Of a DNA stretch of 32,403 nucleotides, positions 15,743-25,190 are shown in pieces. Each line of letters opens with the position of its first letter. The first letter of the stretch is position 1. The position numbers and the translations under genes were made by a program. The notes beneath the pieces are model-generated. The model ran no database searches. It was not told the origin of the DNA and worked only from the letters and a program-made list of their open reading frames with translations. This DNA comes from an uncultured Clostridia bacterium (GTDB lineage: Bacteria; Bacillota; Clostridia; TANB77; CAG-508): assembly GCA_947629835.1 (NCBI GenBank), contig CANRFH010000012.1, positions 1 to 32,403 on the forward strand, in the 5' to 3' direction.

Positions 15743-16558
15743 TCATAAGAATTGTTTATAAATTTCATCTTTTTTTACTTTTCTATCTTTTGCTATTCGT
15801 TTTATAATTTCTTTTTTTTCATATCCCAAATTTTCATAAAATTTGTAATGGTCTTCTATTGACATATCTTCAAATTGATTTTCTTGACTTATTGGACATT
15901 TGTCAATAACTATTACAAATTCACCTTTTGGTTCTTTTAGATTTTCTAGCAATTCTTCTGCTGTTCCTGAAAAATATTCTTCGTGTATTTTAGTTAATTC
16001 TTTTGCTAAAACTATTTTTCTTTGATTTGTTACTTTTTTTAAATCTTCCAATGTTACAATTAGCTTATGTGGTGCTTCATATAATATAGTCGTTTTCGTT
16101 GCAATTTCTATTTCTTCTAATTTTTCTTTTCTAGATTTCTTATTTAATGGTAAAAAGCCTAAAAAAGTAAATTCCTTTGGATCTATCCCTGATGCAATAA
16201 GTGCACTAATTAATGCACAAGGACCAGGAATTGGAATTACTTGTATATTTTCTTTTATAGCTATATTTACAATTTCTTCCCCTGGATCTGATATAACTGG
16301 CGTTCCAGCATCAGATACTAATGCTATGCTATTACCTTTTTTTAGTTTCTCGATAATCTCTTGCCCTTTTTCCTCTGTTGAATGTCTATGATAGCTGATC
16401 ATAGGTTTTGCAATTTCAAAATGATTTAACAGTTTTAATGTTTGTCTTGTATCTTCTGCAACAATGCAGTCCACTTCTTTTAATATTTTTAAAGCTCTCA
16501 AAGTAATATCTTCAAGATTTCCAATTGGAGTTGCAACTAAATATAATTTCCCTGACAT
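15743..16558 (-). CDS. rsmI: 16S rRNA (cytidine1402-2'-O)-methyltransferase
   Basis: A SAM-dependent enzyme of the tetrapyrrole-methylase fold that modifies C1402 at the ribosomal P site. At 271 residues it has the usual length. Motifs are GKLYLVATPIGNLEDITLRA at the start, VAEDTR near 34-39, LVSDAGTPVISDPG near 80-93, PGPCALISALIASG and TILYEAPHK near 156-164. It lies 24 bases after the TrmN6-like gene, probably one operon. AAGGGAG precedes the ATG. Confidence 0.95.
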   Translation of the reverse strand: MSGKLYLVATPIGNLEDITLRALKILKEVDCIVAEDTRQTLKLLNHFEIAKPMISYHRHSTEEKGQEIIEKLKKGNSIALVSDAGTPVISDPGEEIVNIAIKENIQVIPIPGPCALISALIASGIDPKEFTFLGFLPLNKKSRKEKLEEIEIATKTTILYEAPHKLIVTLEDLKKVTNQRKIVLAKELTKIHEEYFSGTAEELLENLKEPKGEFVIVIDKCPISQENQFEDMSIEDHYKFYENLGYEKKEIIKRIAKDRKVKKDEIYKQFL

Positions 16559-16582
16559 TTTTGCTCCCTTCTATGTATCTTT

Positions 16583-17311
16583 CTATATTTTATTATATAT
16601 TTTTAATATATCTTCTGTATATTTTCCATCATCATCGTATATGTATAATGGCCCTTTGACCTTCAAATATTTTCTTGCATTTTTTGTTGCTTTTATTAAA
16701 ATTAAAACTGGTTTGCTATTAACTCTTGAATATACTAGTTGTAATTCCTTAGGTTCTAATTTATATTTTCTGCAATATTCAAAAATATCAACTAATCGCT
16801 CTGGCCTATTTACCATATACATAGTTCCTCTATCTTTTAAAGCATTACTTGCTGAATATATAAAATCTTCTAAATTGCCTTCAATTTCATGTCTTGAAAT
16901 TAACTTAATATTATTATCGTTAACTAATCCAGTGTTTTTTTCCTTGTATGGAGGATTAGTAACAACCGCATCAAATTGCATATTTAATGGTATTTTTTTT
17001 ATATTTTCATTTATAATTTCTATTCTGTTTTCTAAATTATTTAATTTAATATTTCTTTTTGCAAGATCTGCAACTTCTTTCTGTACTTCTGCCCCAACTA
17101 TTTTTGCTCCTTCTACCTTTGCAGATAGCAATAATTCTAATATTCCTGTTCCTGCTCCTAAGTCTAATATTTTGCTGTTTTTCTTTATTTCACTTGCAAA
17201 TCCTGATAGCAAAACGCTGTCTATTCCAAAACAAAACCAGTTTTTATTTTGAATTATTTTTAGGTTATTTATTTGCAAATCATCTATTCTTTCATTCTCT
17301 TTTAATTCCAT
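16583..17311 (-). CDS. tRNA1(Val) A37 N6-methyltransferase-like protein
   Basis: A 242-residue class I methyltransferase. SAM-binding motif I is ILDLGAGTGILELLLSAK (about 45-62) and the catalytic motif IV is NPPY (about 119-122), typical of N6-adenine methyltransferases. The opening ENERIDDLQINNLKIIQ and the following FCFGIDSVLLSGF match the TrmN6/YabB family, which in Firmicutes usually sits next to rsmI, as here. The exact RNA target is inferred from the family. Confidence 0.85.
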   Translation of the reverse strand: MELKENERIDDLQINNLKIIQNKNWFCFGIDSVLLSGFASEIKKNSKILDLGAGTGILELLLSAKVEGAKIVGAEVQKEVADLAKRNIKLNNLENRIEIINENIKKIPLNMQFDAVVTNPPYKEKNTGLVNDNNIKLISRHEIEGNLEDFIYSASNALKDRGTMYMVNRPERLVDIFEYCRKYKLEPKELQLVYSRVNSKPVLILIKATKNARKYLKVKGPLYIYDDDGKYTEDILKIYNKI

Positions 17312-17391
17312 AAGTAACTCTTTTCTATAAATTTAATATAATATATTATATAACAATTACGCGATTTTTCAAGTAAAAATTAGGGGGTTTT

Positions 17392-17572
17392 ATGGAAAAT
17401 AATCTATTTTACTCAAAAAGAGGTCAAAATCGGCTACAATAAAAAAGAAAAAATTAACTTTAAAAGAAAAAAAGAAAATACTCTTGCCTCATTAAATGAA
17501 GTTGAGAATTTTCTTTTTAATTACAAAAATTTTATTAAATATGTTAAATTATATAATTGGTTTAGAAAATAA
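17392..17572 (+). CDS. small basic protein hidden behind a CGG shift
   Basis: TTAGGGGG precedes an ATG at 17392. Plain reading gives MENNLFYSKRGQN, CGG, and a stop three codons later. Skipping the C of CGG (17431-17433, codon 14) opens a frame of 46 further codons to TAA at 17570-17572, through an AT-rich region where stops are frequent. The product is about 59 residues, lysine-rich, with an amphipathic helix-like second half (LNEVENFLFNYKNFIKYVKL). It stops eight bases before the convergent GerMN gene. I do not recognise the family. It was found by applying the recoding rule, and so is an independent test of it. Confidence 0.6.
17431..17433 (+). other. in-frame CGG recoding site, small gene
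   Basis: AAT CGG CTA must become AAT, skip C, GGC TAC. This is the only site followed by C. Confidence 0.6.
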
Positions 17573-17579
17573 TATAAAT

Positions 17580-18140
17580 TTAATCTGTCCTTACAAATGG
17601 TTCATTTAAGCCTAAATCAAAGGCATTAAATTTTTTATTTTCCTCTCCATTTATCAATATTTTAACAGAATTAACTTCATTCAGTTCTGTTAAAGTATCT
17701 ACTATTTCATATATACTTTTACTTGCTATTTCAATATCTCCAACTTGATTATCTAAAAATTCTTGTGATAAGTCAACTTTTACCATATCTCCTACAAGTT
17801 CAGCATTATTAACTTTGGTTCCTTCTGGAATATAACTTTTTAATTTATCACTTTTTGGTCCTTCTATTAGCATTTCTACAAGTGCTTTATATGGATTTTC
17901 TAATAATACTTTTGCATCAACTACTCTTGCTTCAGGCATCAGCACATAATTTTCTGTATTAGTAAAATACAATGAAATCATAGTTTGCCTTTCTTGTTCA
18001 TCTGTAATTTCTTCTATTGGCGTTATTTCAGTCTCAGCAATTTTGGCAGGTTTTTTTATAAATTTTATATAAATCAATATTCCTAGCACTACTAATAAAA
18101 GCGTAATAATCATTACTTTAAACAATATTTTTTTGTTCAT
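17580..18140 (-). CDS. GerMN-domain membrane-anchored protein
   Basis: A 186-residue protein with an N-terminal membrane anchor (about 8-28) and a GerMN (sporulation/germination) domain at about 50-175: MISLYFTNTENYVLMPEARV, LVEMLIEGP, YIPEGTKVNNAELVGDMVKV and ILINGEENKKFNAF. In Bacillus, GerM has two such domains and works in sporulation; the single-domain form is common in Clostridia. It is convergent with the small gene at 17392. Confidence 0.85.
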   Translation of the reverse strand: MNKKILFKVMIITLLLVVLGILIYIKFIKKPAKIAETEITPIEEITDEQERQTMISLYFTNTENYVLMPEARVVDAKVLLENPYKALVEMLIEGPKSDKLKSYIPEGTKVNNAELVGDMVKVDLSQEFLDNQVGDIEIASKSIYEIVDTLTELNEVNSVKILINGEENKKFNAFDLGLNEPFVRTD

Positions 18141-18236
18141 ATTTTAAACCATTCCCTTCTTTAATAAATCTCCTATAATAAAATATATGATAATTTGTCC
18201 AAAATATGAATAAAATTTAATAGCCATTTTCTTACA

Positions 18237-18265
18237 TTGACAAATTTCAATTTTCCGTATAAAAT
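18237..18265 (+). promoter_or_regulatory. promoter of the activase gene
   Basis: Consensus TTGACA (18237-18242), spacer 17, TAAAAT (18260-18265); the leader is about 37 bases with TAAGGAG. Confidence 0.75.
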
Positions 18266-18309
18266 TATAGTACAATATTATGATTTACGTAATTTAAGGA
18301 GTCTTTATT

Positions 18310-21300
18310 ATGAGTAATGAAAATTTATTACATGTTGGTCTTGACGTAGGATCAACTACTGTAAAAATTGTTGTAATGAATAATAATTTAGAAACTATAC
18401 ATACCTCTTATGAAAGGCATTTTTCTGATACGAAAAATACTGTTTGTAAAGTGTTAGAGGAGCTTGCTAGTAAATATCCAAATAATGAATTTACTATCGC
18501 ACTAACAGGCTCTGGTGCAATGTCTGCTGCTAACTTTTTGCATGTACCTTTTATTCAAGAGGTAATTTCTTGTAAGCGTGCAGTTGAAAAATATATTCCA
18601 CAAACTGATGTTGTAATAGAGCTTGGTGGAGAAGATGCTAAAATAATATACTTTGATAAATTTGTTGAACAACGTATGAATGGTACTTGTGCAGGTGGTA
18701 CAGGTGCATTCTTGGATCAAATGGCAAGCCTTTTACATACTGATACAGCTGGATTAAATGAACTTGCAAAAGATTATAAAACTATATATCCAATAGCATC
18801 TCGTTGTGGAGTTTTTGCAAAAACGGATATTCAACCACTTATAAATGAAGGAGCTGCAAAAGCAGATATCGCTGTTTCTATATTTCAAGCAGTAGTAAAT
18901 CAAACAATTAGTGGTCTTGCTTGTGGTAGACCTATTCGTGGAAATGTTGCTTTTTTAGGAGGACCATTAAATTATTTATCTGAATTAAGAAAAAGATTTA
19001 TAGAAACTCTTCATCTTACTCCTGAGCAAACCATTGTACCTAATGAGGCACATCTTTTAGTTGCAAAAGGAGCTGCATTAGATTCTTTAAATAGAAAACC
19101 AATTTCTGTTGAAAAATTAAAAAGTAAAATTGAAGTTTTAAGAAATTCACAAGATACAACTACAAGACCTTTATCACCTTTATTTTCAATAGATGCAGAA
19201 TATGAAGAATTTAAAAAAAGACATGCAAAAGCAAAAGTTAAAAAAGGATCTTTGGAGAATTTTTCAGGAGATTGCTTCATTGGAATTGATGCTGGTTCTA
19301 CAACTTCAAAATTAGCAATTATAGATAATGAGGGAAAATTAATTTATTCAATTTATAAAAGCAATGAAGGTGATCCACTAGGCAGTGTAGTAAATATGCT
19401 TAAAGAAGTATATAATGTTTTGCCAAAAGATGCAAAAGTGCGTTATGCAGGAGTTACAGGTTATGGAGAAAAACTAATACAAACTGCATTAAATGTGGAT
19501 TTAAATGAAATAGAAACTATCGCACATTATAGAGCAGCATCTGAATTTATGCCAAATGTAACAAGTATTGTCGATATTGGCGGTCAAGATATGAAATACA
19601 TAAAATTGAAAAATGGTGCAATAGATAATATTATGCTAAATGAAGCTTGTTCTTCAGGATGTGGTTCTTTTATAGAAACTTTTGCTAAAAGTTTAAATCT
19701 TTCTATTGAAGAATTTGTAGACGAAGCCTTAACTGCTAGACATCCTGTTGATTTGGGTTCTAGATGTACTGTTTTTATGAATTCAAAGATTAAACAGTCT
19801 CAAAAAGAAGGATATTCAGTAGGTGACATTTCTGCTGGTCTTTCAATATCTGTAATCAAAAATGCTATTCAAAAGGTTATGAAAATTAGAGATCCAGAAA
19901 CTTTGGGAGATCATATTGTTGTGCAAGGTGGAACTTTTTATAATGATGCTGTTTTGCGTAGTTTTGAGCTTATTGTTGGAAAAGAGGTAGTAAGACCAGA
20001 TATAGCAGGACTTATGGGTGCTTATGGTGTTGCACTTTTAAGTAAAGAACAATATGAATCAAATATGGATATGGAATATACTTCTACCTTAGCTACATTA
20101 GAAGATTTAAATAATTTACACATTACTGTCAGTCATACTAGATGTAATGGCTGTGAAAATCATTGTCAATTAACTATTAATAAATTTAATAATGGCAAAA
20201 CTCATATTTCTGGAAACCGTTGTGAGCGTGGTGCAGGAATAACTTCTACAAGCTCGAATTTACCTAATTTAATAAAATATAAAAATGAAAGAATATTTAA
20301 TTACGAACCACTCTCACTTGAAAATGCTCCAAGAGGAGTTATAGGAATTCCTAGAGTTTTAAATATATATGAAGATTATCCATTCTGGTTTACATTTTTT
20401 ACTAAACTTGGTTTTAGAGTTATAATCTCAGAAAAAAGTACAAGGAAAACTTATGAAAAAGGTATAGAATCTATGCCTTCTGAATCAGTTTGTTATCCTG
20501 CAAAGCTTTCACATGGACATATTGTAAGTTTAATAGAATCAGGAATTAAAACAATATTTTATCCTTGCATACCATATTCTAGAAAAGAGTATGAAGCATC
20601 AGATAATAAATATAATTGCCCTATTGTTATTTCTTATTCAGAAGTTATAAAAAATAACGTGGAACAATTAAAAGGAGTTAAATTCATTAATCCTTTCTTA
20701 CCTTTGGATGCTAAAAATTTAGTTGCTAGAATTATGGAATTAAAGGAATTTTCTGAATATAACTTTAATAAAAAAGAACTTATGGAAGCTGCAATCGCTG
20801 CAGAACAAGAATATCAAAAATGTAAGCAAGACATTAGAGATGAAGCAAGTAGAGCTTTAAAATATATGGAAGAAAATAATTTGAAAGGAATTGTTTTAGC
20901 GGGAAGGCCTTATCATATTGACTCTGAAATAAATCACGGAATTGATACATTAATTACTGGTCTAGGTCTTTGCGTACTTACAGAAGATTCAATCGCAAAA
21001 GATGTAATTGTTAAAAGACCTTTAAGAGTCGTTGATCAATGGGTATTTCATAGTAGATTATATGCTGCTGCAGATTTTGTTGGAAAGCATGATAATCTAG
21101 AATTAATCCAACTTAATTCTTTTGGTTGTGGAGTTGATGCAGTTACAACTGACCAAGTTGAAGAAATATTATCAAGTTATAACAAAATGTATACTCTTAT
21201 TAAGATAGACGAAGTTAATAACTTAGGAGCTGTGCGTATTCGTATCAGATCACTTATTGCAAGTATTAATAAGCGTTTAGAAAAGAAAAATAGTTGTGAT

Positions 21301-22650
21301 TCTTGCACTCCAAAAGGTGATTATGGAATATATAAAATTCCATTTACTAAAAAAATGAAAAAGGATTATACAATACTAATTCCACAAATGGCTCCTATTC
21401 ATTTTGAATTAATAGAATCAGCTGTTAAAGCCTCTGGTTATAACGTAAAGTTGTTAGATACATGTACACCAAAGACAGTTGAGACTGGTCTTAAATATGT
21501 TAATAATGATGCTTGTTATCCATCTATTTTAACAACTGGGCAAATGATTGAAGCACTTCAATCTGGTAAATATGATGTAAATAAAACTGCGCTTATTATG
21601 TCTCAAACTGGTGGTGGATGTAGAGCAACAAATTACATTGGATTTATTAGAAACGCATTAAAAGATGCTGGTTTTCCACAAGTTCCTGTTATATCTTTCA
21701 ATATTGTAGGTATGGAAAAAAATCCTGGATTTAAGATTACTATACCTTTGATAGAAAGATTATTAAAATCAGTAATTTATGGAGATTTACTTCAAAAATT
21801 GCTTTTAAAAAATAGAGCTTATGAAGTAAATAAAGGTGAAACTCAAAAATTATATGAAAAATGGATGGAAAAAAGTAAAGTTTTAGTAGAAAAATCAAAT
21901 TCTAAACAATTTAAACAAAGCATTTATGATATGGTTAATGATTTTGAAAAAGTCGAATTGGATACTTCTACTAAAAAGCCTAAAATCGGAGTTGTTGGTG
22001 AAATATTAATTAAGTATCATCCTTTTGGAAATAACTTTGTTATTAATGTATTAGAAAATGAAGGTGCCGAAGTTATAATGCCTGATTTTATGGGATTTAT
22101 CAAATTTATGGCAACACACAAGATTACATTTAATGCTTTGCTTAATACTGATAAAACAAAAGCAAAATTATTTAAATTTGCATTAAAATTAATTGATATA
22201 TTTGAAAAGGATGTAAAAATTGCATTGAATAATTCTTCTAAGGGTTATTTATTACCTAGTGATATTTGGCATTTAGAGGAAAAGGTAAAAGATATATTAT
22301 CTATTGGAAATCAAACTGGTGAAGGTTGGTTTCTAACAGCAGAAATGATTGAATACATAGAAAATGATATTCCAAATATAGTTTGTGTTCAACCTTTTGC
22401 TTGTCTTCCAAACCATGTTGTCGGAAAAGGTGTAATTAAAACAATACGTTCAAAATATCCAAATGCTAATATTTCTCCTGTTGATTATGATCCAGGAGCT
22501 AGTGAAGCAAATCAAACAAATAGATTAAAATTATTAATTACTGTTGCTAAAGATAATTTAGCAAAGGCAGAAAAAAATAATATTAAATTAGAAAAAAATA
22601 TTGAAGAAATTTCAGAACAAAAAAATCAAAAAGAATTAATAGAAAAATAA
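18310..22650 (+). CDS. large 2-hydroxyacyl-CoA dehydratase activase (HgdC/BcrAD/BadFG type)
   Basis: A 1446-residue multidomain protein. Two ASKHA ATPase domains of the activator family lie in tandem: one from GLDVGSTTVK (about 9) with CAGGTGAFLDQMA, the second from GIDAGSTTSK (about 326) with CSSGCGSFIETFA, the cysteines placed to hold a 4Fe-4S cluster between subunits. A cysteine-rich linker (RCNGCENHCQL and GNRCERG) follows, then a DUF2229/HgdB-like region (YPCIPYSRKEYEAS, LAGRPYHID, NNDACYPSILTTGQ). Related activases use ATP to push electrons into dehydratases. The function of this giant form is unknown; it is widespread in anaerobes. Arginine uses CGT, never CGG. It is monocistronic. Confidence 0.88.
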   Translation: MSNENLLHVGLDVGSTTVKIVVMNNNLETIHTSYERHFSDTKNTVCKVLEELASKYPNNEFTIALTGSGAMSAANFLHVPFIQEVISCKRAVEKYIPQTDVVIELGGEDAKIIYFDKFVEQRMNGTCAGGTGAFLDQMASLLHTDTAGLNELAKDYKTIYPIASRCGVFAKTDIQPLINEGAAKADIAVSIFQAVVNQTISGLACGRPIRGNVAFLGGPLNYLSELRKRFIETLHLTPEQTIVPNEAHLLVAKGAALDSLNRKPISVEKLKSKIEVLRNSQDTTTRPLSPLFSIDAEYEEFKKRHAKAKVKKGSLENFSGDCFIGIDAGSTTSKLAIIDNEGKLIYSIYKSNEGDPLGSVVNMLKEVYNVLPKDAKVRYAGVTGYGEKLIQTALNVDLNEIETIAHYRAASEFMPNVTSIVDIGGQDMKYIKLKNGAIDNIMLNEACSSGCGSFIETFAKSLNLSIEEFVDEALTARHPVDLGSRCTVFMNSKIKQSQKEGYSVGDISAGLSISVIKNAIQKVMKIRDPETLGDHIVVQGGTFYNDAVLRSFELIVGKEVVRPDIAGLMGAYGVALLSKEQYESNMDMEYTSTLATLEDLNNLHITVSHTRCNGCENHCQLTINKFNNGKTHISGNRCERGAGITSTSSNLPNLIKYKNERIFNYEPLSLENAPRGVIGIPRVLNIYEDYPFWFTFFTKLGFRVIISEKSTRKTYEKGIESMPSESVCYPAKLSHGHIVSLIESGIKTIFYPCIPYSRKEYEASDNKYNCPIVISYSEVIKNNVEQLKGVKFINPFLPLDAKNLVARIMELKEFSEYNFNKKELMEAAIAAEQEYQKCKQDIRDEASRALKYMEENNLKGIVLAGRPYHIDSEINHGIDTLITGLGLCVLTEDSIAKDVIVKRPLRVVDQWVFHSRLYAAADFVGKHDNLELIQLNSFGCGVDAVTTDQVEEILSSYNKMYTLIKIDEVNNLGAVRIRIRSLIASINKRLEKKNSCDSCTPKGDYGIYKIPFTKKMKKDYTILIPQMAPIHFELIESAVKASGYNVKLLDTCTPKTVETGLKYVNNDACYPSILTTGQMIEALQSGKYDVNKTALIMSQTGGGCRATNYIGFIRNALKDAGFPQVPVISFNIVGMEKNPGFKITIPLIERLLKSVIYGDLLQKLLLKNRAYEVNKGETQKLYEKWMEKSKVLVEKSNSKQFKQSIYDMVNDFEKVELDTSTKKPKIGVVGEILIKYHPFGNNFVINVLENEGAEVIMPDFMGFIKFMATHKITFNALLNTDKTKAKLFKFALKLIDIFEKDVKIALNNSSKGYLLPSDIWHLEEKVKDILSIGNQTGEGWFLTAEMIEYIENDIPNIVCVQPFACLPNHVVGKGVIKTIRSKYPNANISPVDYDPGASEANQTNRLKLLITVAKDNLAKAEKNNIKLEKNIEEISEQKNQKELIEK

Positions 22651-22656
22651 AACGAT

Positions 22657-22700
22657 AAAAAAAGAATAATAATTATTAGAAAATTATTATTCTTTTTTTA
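22657..22700 (+). terminator. terminator of the activase gene
   Basis: AAAAAAAGAATAATAATT against AATTATTATTCTTTTTTT with a short loop. Confidence 0.85.
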
Positions 22701-22889
22701 TTATTTTTATAATATTGTCTAAAATTTTTTAAAAATTATAAATTTTATTTCTTTTATTTTAATTTATTATTTTATTTTTTTAAAAATAACAAATAATTAT
22801 TTAAAATATTTTATTTTTATTCAAAAATATTTTAAAATTATCTAATTTTTTATAATTAATTTAATTATTATTTTTCAAAATTTAATTTT

Positions 22890-23345
22890 TCTATATAATT
22901 TTTAATAATATTTTATATTTTTTTGTTTTATTTTATAATTATTAAATATTTTTTATAATTTTTATCAAATTTTTTATTTATTTATTTGTTTTTTTCTATT
23001 TAAAAGTCACTCTTCTTTTAGTTTGATTGCGATTTTACATAATCTATTTATTTCGGTGCGTTATGCTTCTGCTTTTGCATTTTTTATACGATTATTTGTT
23101 CTTCGATATTGTTTTCGGACTGTTTTCCAGTTTTTTCCATTTTTTCTCGTTTTTTTGCTAAAAAGTTATCCACATTGATTTAATATTTTTTAGGGATTTT
23201 AGCGTAATATAGCGCATTTGTTTTGTGACTTTAATGGATAACCTTTGATTTCTCTGCACCATTTTTTTGGTCACTTTTTTATTAAGTCCCTATTTTTTTG
23301 CTTAATTTTGATTCGATTTTTTAGTTACATTTTTTCAGATTTTGA
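22890..23345. repeat. AT-rich tandem duplication, copy A, with a DnaA box
   Basis: Copy A of an old direct duplication with copy B about 867 bases on. Conserved blocks are TTTACATAAT (about 23034), GCGTTATGCTT, the CGATTATTTGTTCT stretch (about 23090), the perfect DnaA box TTATCCACA at 23166-23174, TTTTTAGGGATTTTAG and TTTTTTAGTTAC (about 23320). Sequence between blocks has drifted. The whole of 22701-24577 has no supportable gene; its open frames are low-complexity Phe/Ile-rich artefacts of AT richness. Confidence 0.65.
23166..23174 (+). promoter_or_regulatory. DnaA box (perfect consensus)
   Basis: TTATCCACA, inside a conserved block of duplication copy A. Confidence 0.6.
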
Positions 23346-23799
23346 TTCGCACATTTTTTAATTTTTAATTTTTCAACCTAATTTTTAAATTTTTTTTATA
23401 TTTTTTTGAAAAATAAATAAAATTATTGATTTATTTTTCAAAAAATTTAATATTTAATCATCTTTATTTTTTTATTTTTAACATTTTTCTGATTATAATT
23501 TGTAAAGAAATAACTTTTTGTATATTTGAATTTATTTTTATTGTTATTTATATTAAAAATAATATTATATTTAATATTGTTTTTCTATTATCTTTTTTAT
23601 TTTCATAAAATATTATTTTTTATTTTGTATATTTCAGATTATAATTTATAAAAAAATAAATTCCTTATTTGTATAAATTTATTTTATTCTTATTTATATT
23701 AATTCTACATTATATTATTTTCATTTCGTATGATTTAAAATAAATAATTATTTAATATATGATTTAATTTTTATTCTATTTATATTTTATAATGAATAT

Positions 23800-24215
23800 T
23801 TCACTTTTTTATATTGTTATTTTTATAATATTCTATATCTTTTTATTTTATTTTAGAATTTTTATTAGATTTCTTATTTATTTTTTTATTTTTTTCTTCA
23901 TTTTTATTATTTTACATAATATGGTTATTTGCATGCGTTATGCTTTCTTTTTTTGCATTCATGTGCGATTATTTGTTCTGCGATATCATTTTTGTATTGT
24001 TTTCCAATTTTTTCCATTTTTTTGTTTGAAAGTTATCCACATTAATGCGACCCTTTTTAGGGATTTTAGTATGATCTAGTTCTTCTGCTTTACAGTTTCA
24101 TTGCATTATTTTTGGTTCCTTTGTACCATTTTTTATTCTGTTTATCATTTTCTATATAAATTTTTGACCAAATTTTGTACAATTTTTTAGTTACTTCTTT
24201 TATTGATTTTCTTTT
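23800..24215. repeat. AT-rich tandem duplication, copy B, with a DnaA box
   Basis: Copy B keeps the same blocks in the same order: TTTACATAAT (23911), GCGTTATGCTT, GCGATTATTTGTTCT, the DnaA box at 24033-24041, TTTTTAGGGATTTTAG and TTTTTTAGTTAC (about 24185). The offset to copy A is 866-877 bases at different anchors, so small indels have accumulated. Confidence 0.65.
24033..24041 (+). promoter_or_regulatory. DnaA box (perfect consensus)
   Basis: TTATCCACA in duplication copy B, same orientation as the first and 867 bases from it. Confidence 0.6.
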
Positions 24216-24577
24216 TTATTTCGATAAATTCTAAAAAATTTTCTTTTTTTCTCATATATTTTTTAATTTTTTATAATTATTTTGCAATTTTTTAATAAAA
24301 AATATAAAATAAATAATTTAAAATACAAATTATTTGTTTTATTTTATTTTATTTAATTTATAAATTTTTTTATTAGTTATTTTTAGAATAATATATTTAT
24401 ATTTATTTATAATATGAATTTATTATAAAGATTTCCATTTTTTTATAAGTAATAATTATTATTTATTAATACGCTAGTATTTATGATTATTTTTACATGA
24501 TTTATTGAACAAAAAAATAATATTTAATTAAAATTATTAAAATAAAAAATCTATCACATTAATTGCATAAAAATAAA

Positions 24578-24611
24578 TCTTGTAAATATTGATGTTTCAA
24601 TACTTACAAGA
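24578..24611 (-). terminator. terminator of the tRNA-Ser cluster
   Basis: On the minus strand TCTTGTAAGTATTGA pairs with TCAATATTTACAAGA, followed by TTTATTTTT. Confidence 0.8.
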
Positions 24612-24622
24612 CTTATCTCGTC

Positions 24623-24715
24623 TGGCGTAGGTGGAGGGATTTGAACCCTCGCGGCCACTTACGCAACCCTAACGGTTTAGCAAACCGTCCCCTTCAACCA
24701 CTTGGGTACACCTAC
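24623..24715 (-). tRNA. tRNA-Ser (anticodon GCT)
   Basis: A class II tRNA with a long variable arm; acceptor GTAGGTG/CACCTAC, anticodon loop TTGCTAA, encoded CCA. It reads AGC and AGT. Confidence 0.93.
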
Positions 24716-24728
24716 ATGTGACTTACTT

Positions 24729-24757
24729 ATTATAATATATTTTTTTATTTTAGTCAA
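24729..24757 (-). promoter_or_regulatory. internal promoter for tRNA-Ser(GCT)
   Basis: Minus-strand TTGACT (24752-24757), spacer 17, TATAAT (24729-24734). Confidence 0.75.
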
Positions 24758-24790
24758 TATTTTTCTTACTTTTTCCTCTTATTATTATAT

Positions 24791-24882
24791 TGGCGGAGAG
24801 TGTGGGATTTGAACCCACGGTAGGTTATTCGCCTACACCAGTTTTCGAGACTAGCACCTTAAACCAACTCAGACAACTCTCC
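24791..24882 (-). tRNA. tRNA-Ser (anticodon CGA)
   Basis: A class II tRNA, acceptor GGAGAGT/ACTCTCC, anticodon loop CTCGAAA, encoded CCA. It reads only TCG, a rare codon here. Confidence 0.93.
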
Positions 24883-24894
24883 AAAATATAAATA

Positions 24895-24915
24895 AGAACA
24901 GCTTAACACTGTTCT
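24895..24915 (-). terminator. weak hairpin between tRNA-Ser genes
   Basis: AGAACAG against CTGTTCT followed by a T-rich stretch on the minus strand; it may partly end transcription or guide processing. Confidence 0.45.
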
Positions 24916-24920
24916 CGTTT

Positions 24921-25012
24921 TGGCGCAGAGGGTGGGATTCGAACCCACGGTAGGCTATAAACCTACGCCAATTTTCAAGACTGGTGCCATAAACCAACTC
25001 GACCACCTCTGC
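24921..25012 (-). tRNA. tRNA-Ser (anticodon TGA)
   Basis: A class II tRNA, acceptor GCAGAGG/CCTCTGC, anticodon loop CTTGAAA, encoded CCA. It reads TCA and probably the rest of the TCN box. Confidence 0.93.
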
Positions 25013-25039
25013 ATATTATAATTGCTTACAACAGTATAT

Positions 25040-25069
25040 ATATTAACATATTTATGGTTATTTTGTCAA
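25040..25069 (-). promoter_or_regulatory. promoter of the tRNA-Ser cluster
   Basis: Minus-strand TTGACA (25064-25069), spacer 18, TAATAT (25040-25045). Confidence 0.7.
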
Positions 25070-25190
25070 TATAAATTTAAAATTTTACGCTGTTTTAAAT
25101 GAATATTTCCTTGTGTATCATTTTATAATTCTTCGTAAGTATTGTAATTCTTTTTATATTTTTATTATTTGCTAAACAATTAATTTATAT

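Noticed and set aside
23426-24079. Open frames of 60 and 95 codons in the AT-rich region
   Set aside because: They are Phe/Ile/Tyr-rich low-complexity translations of T-runs with no ribosome site; similarity between the two copies is explained by the DNA duplication.
22701-24577. Main chromosomal origin at the DnaA boxes
   Set aside because: Only one perfect box per copy, convergent flanking genes, and the yidC-jag-mnmE-mnmG-parAB order places the usual origin beyond the right edge.
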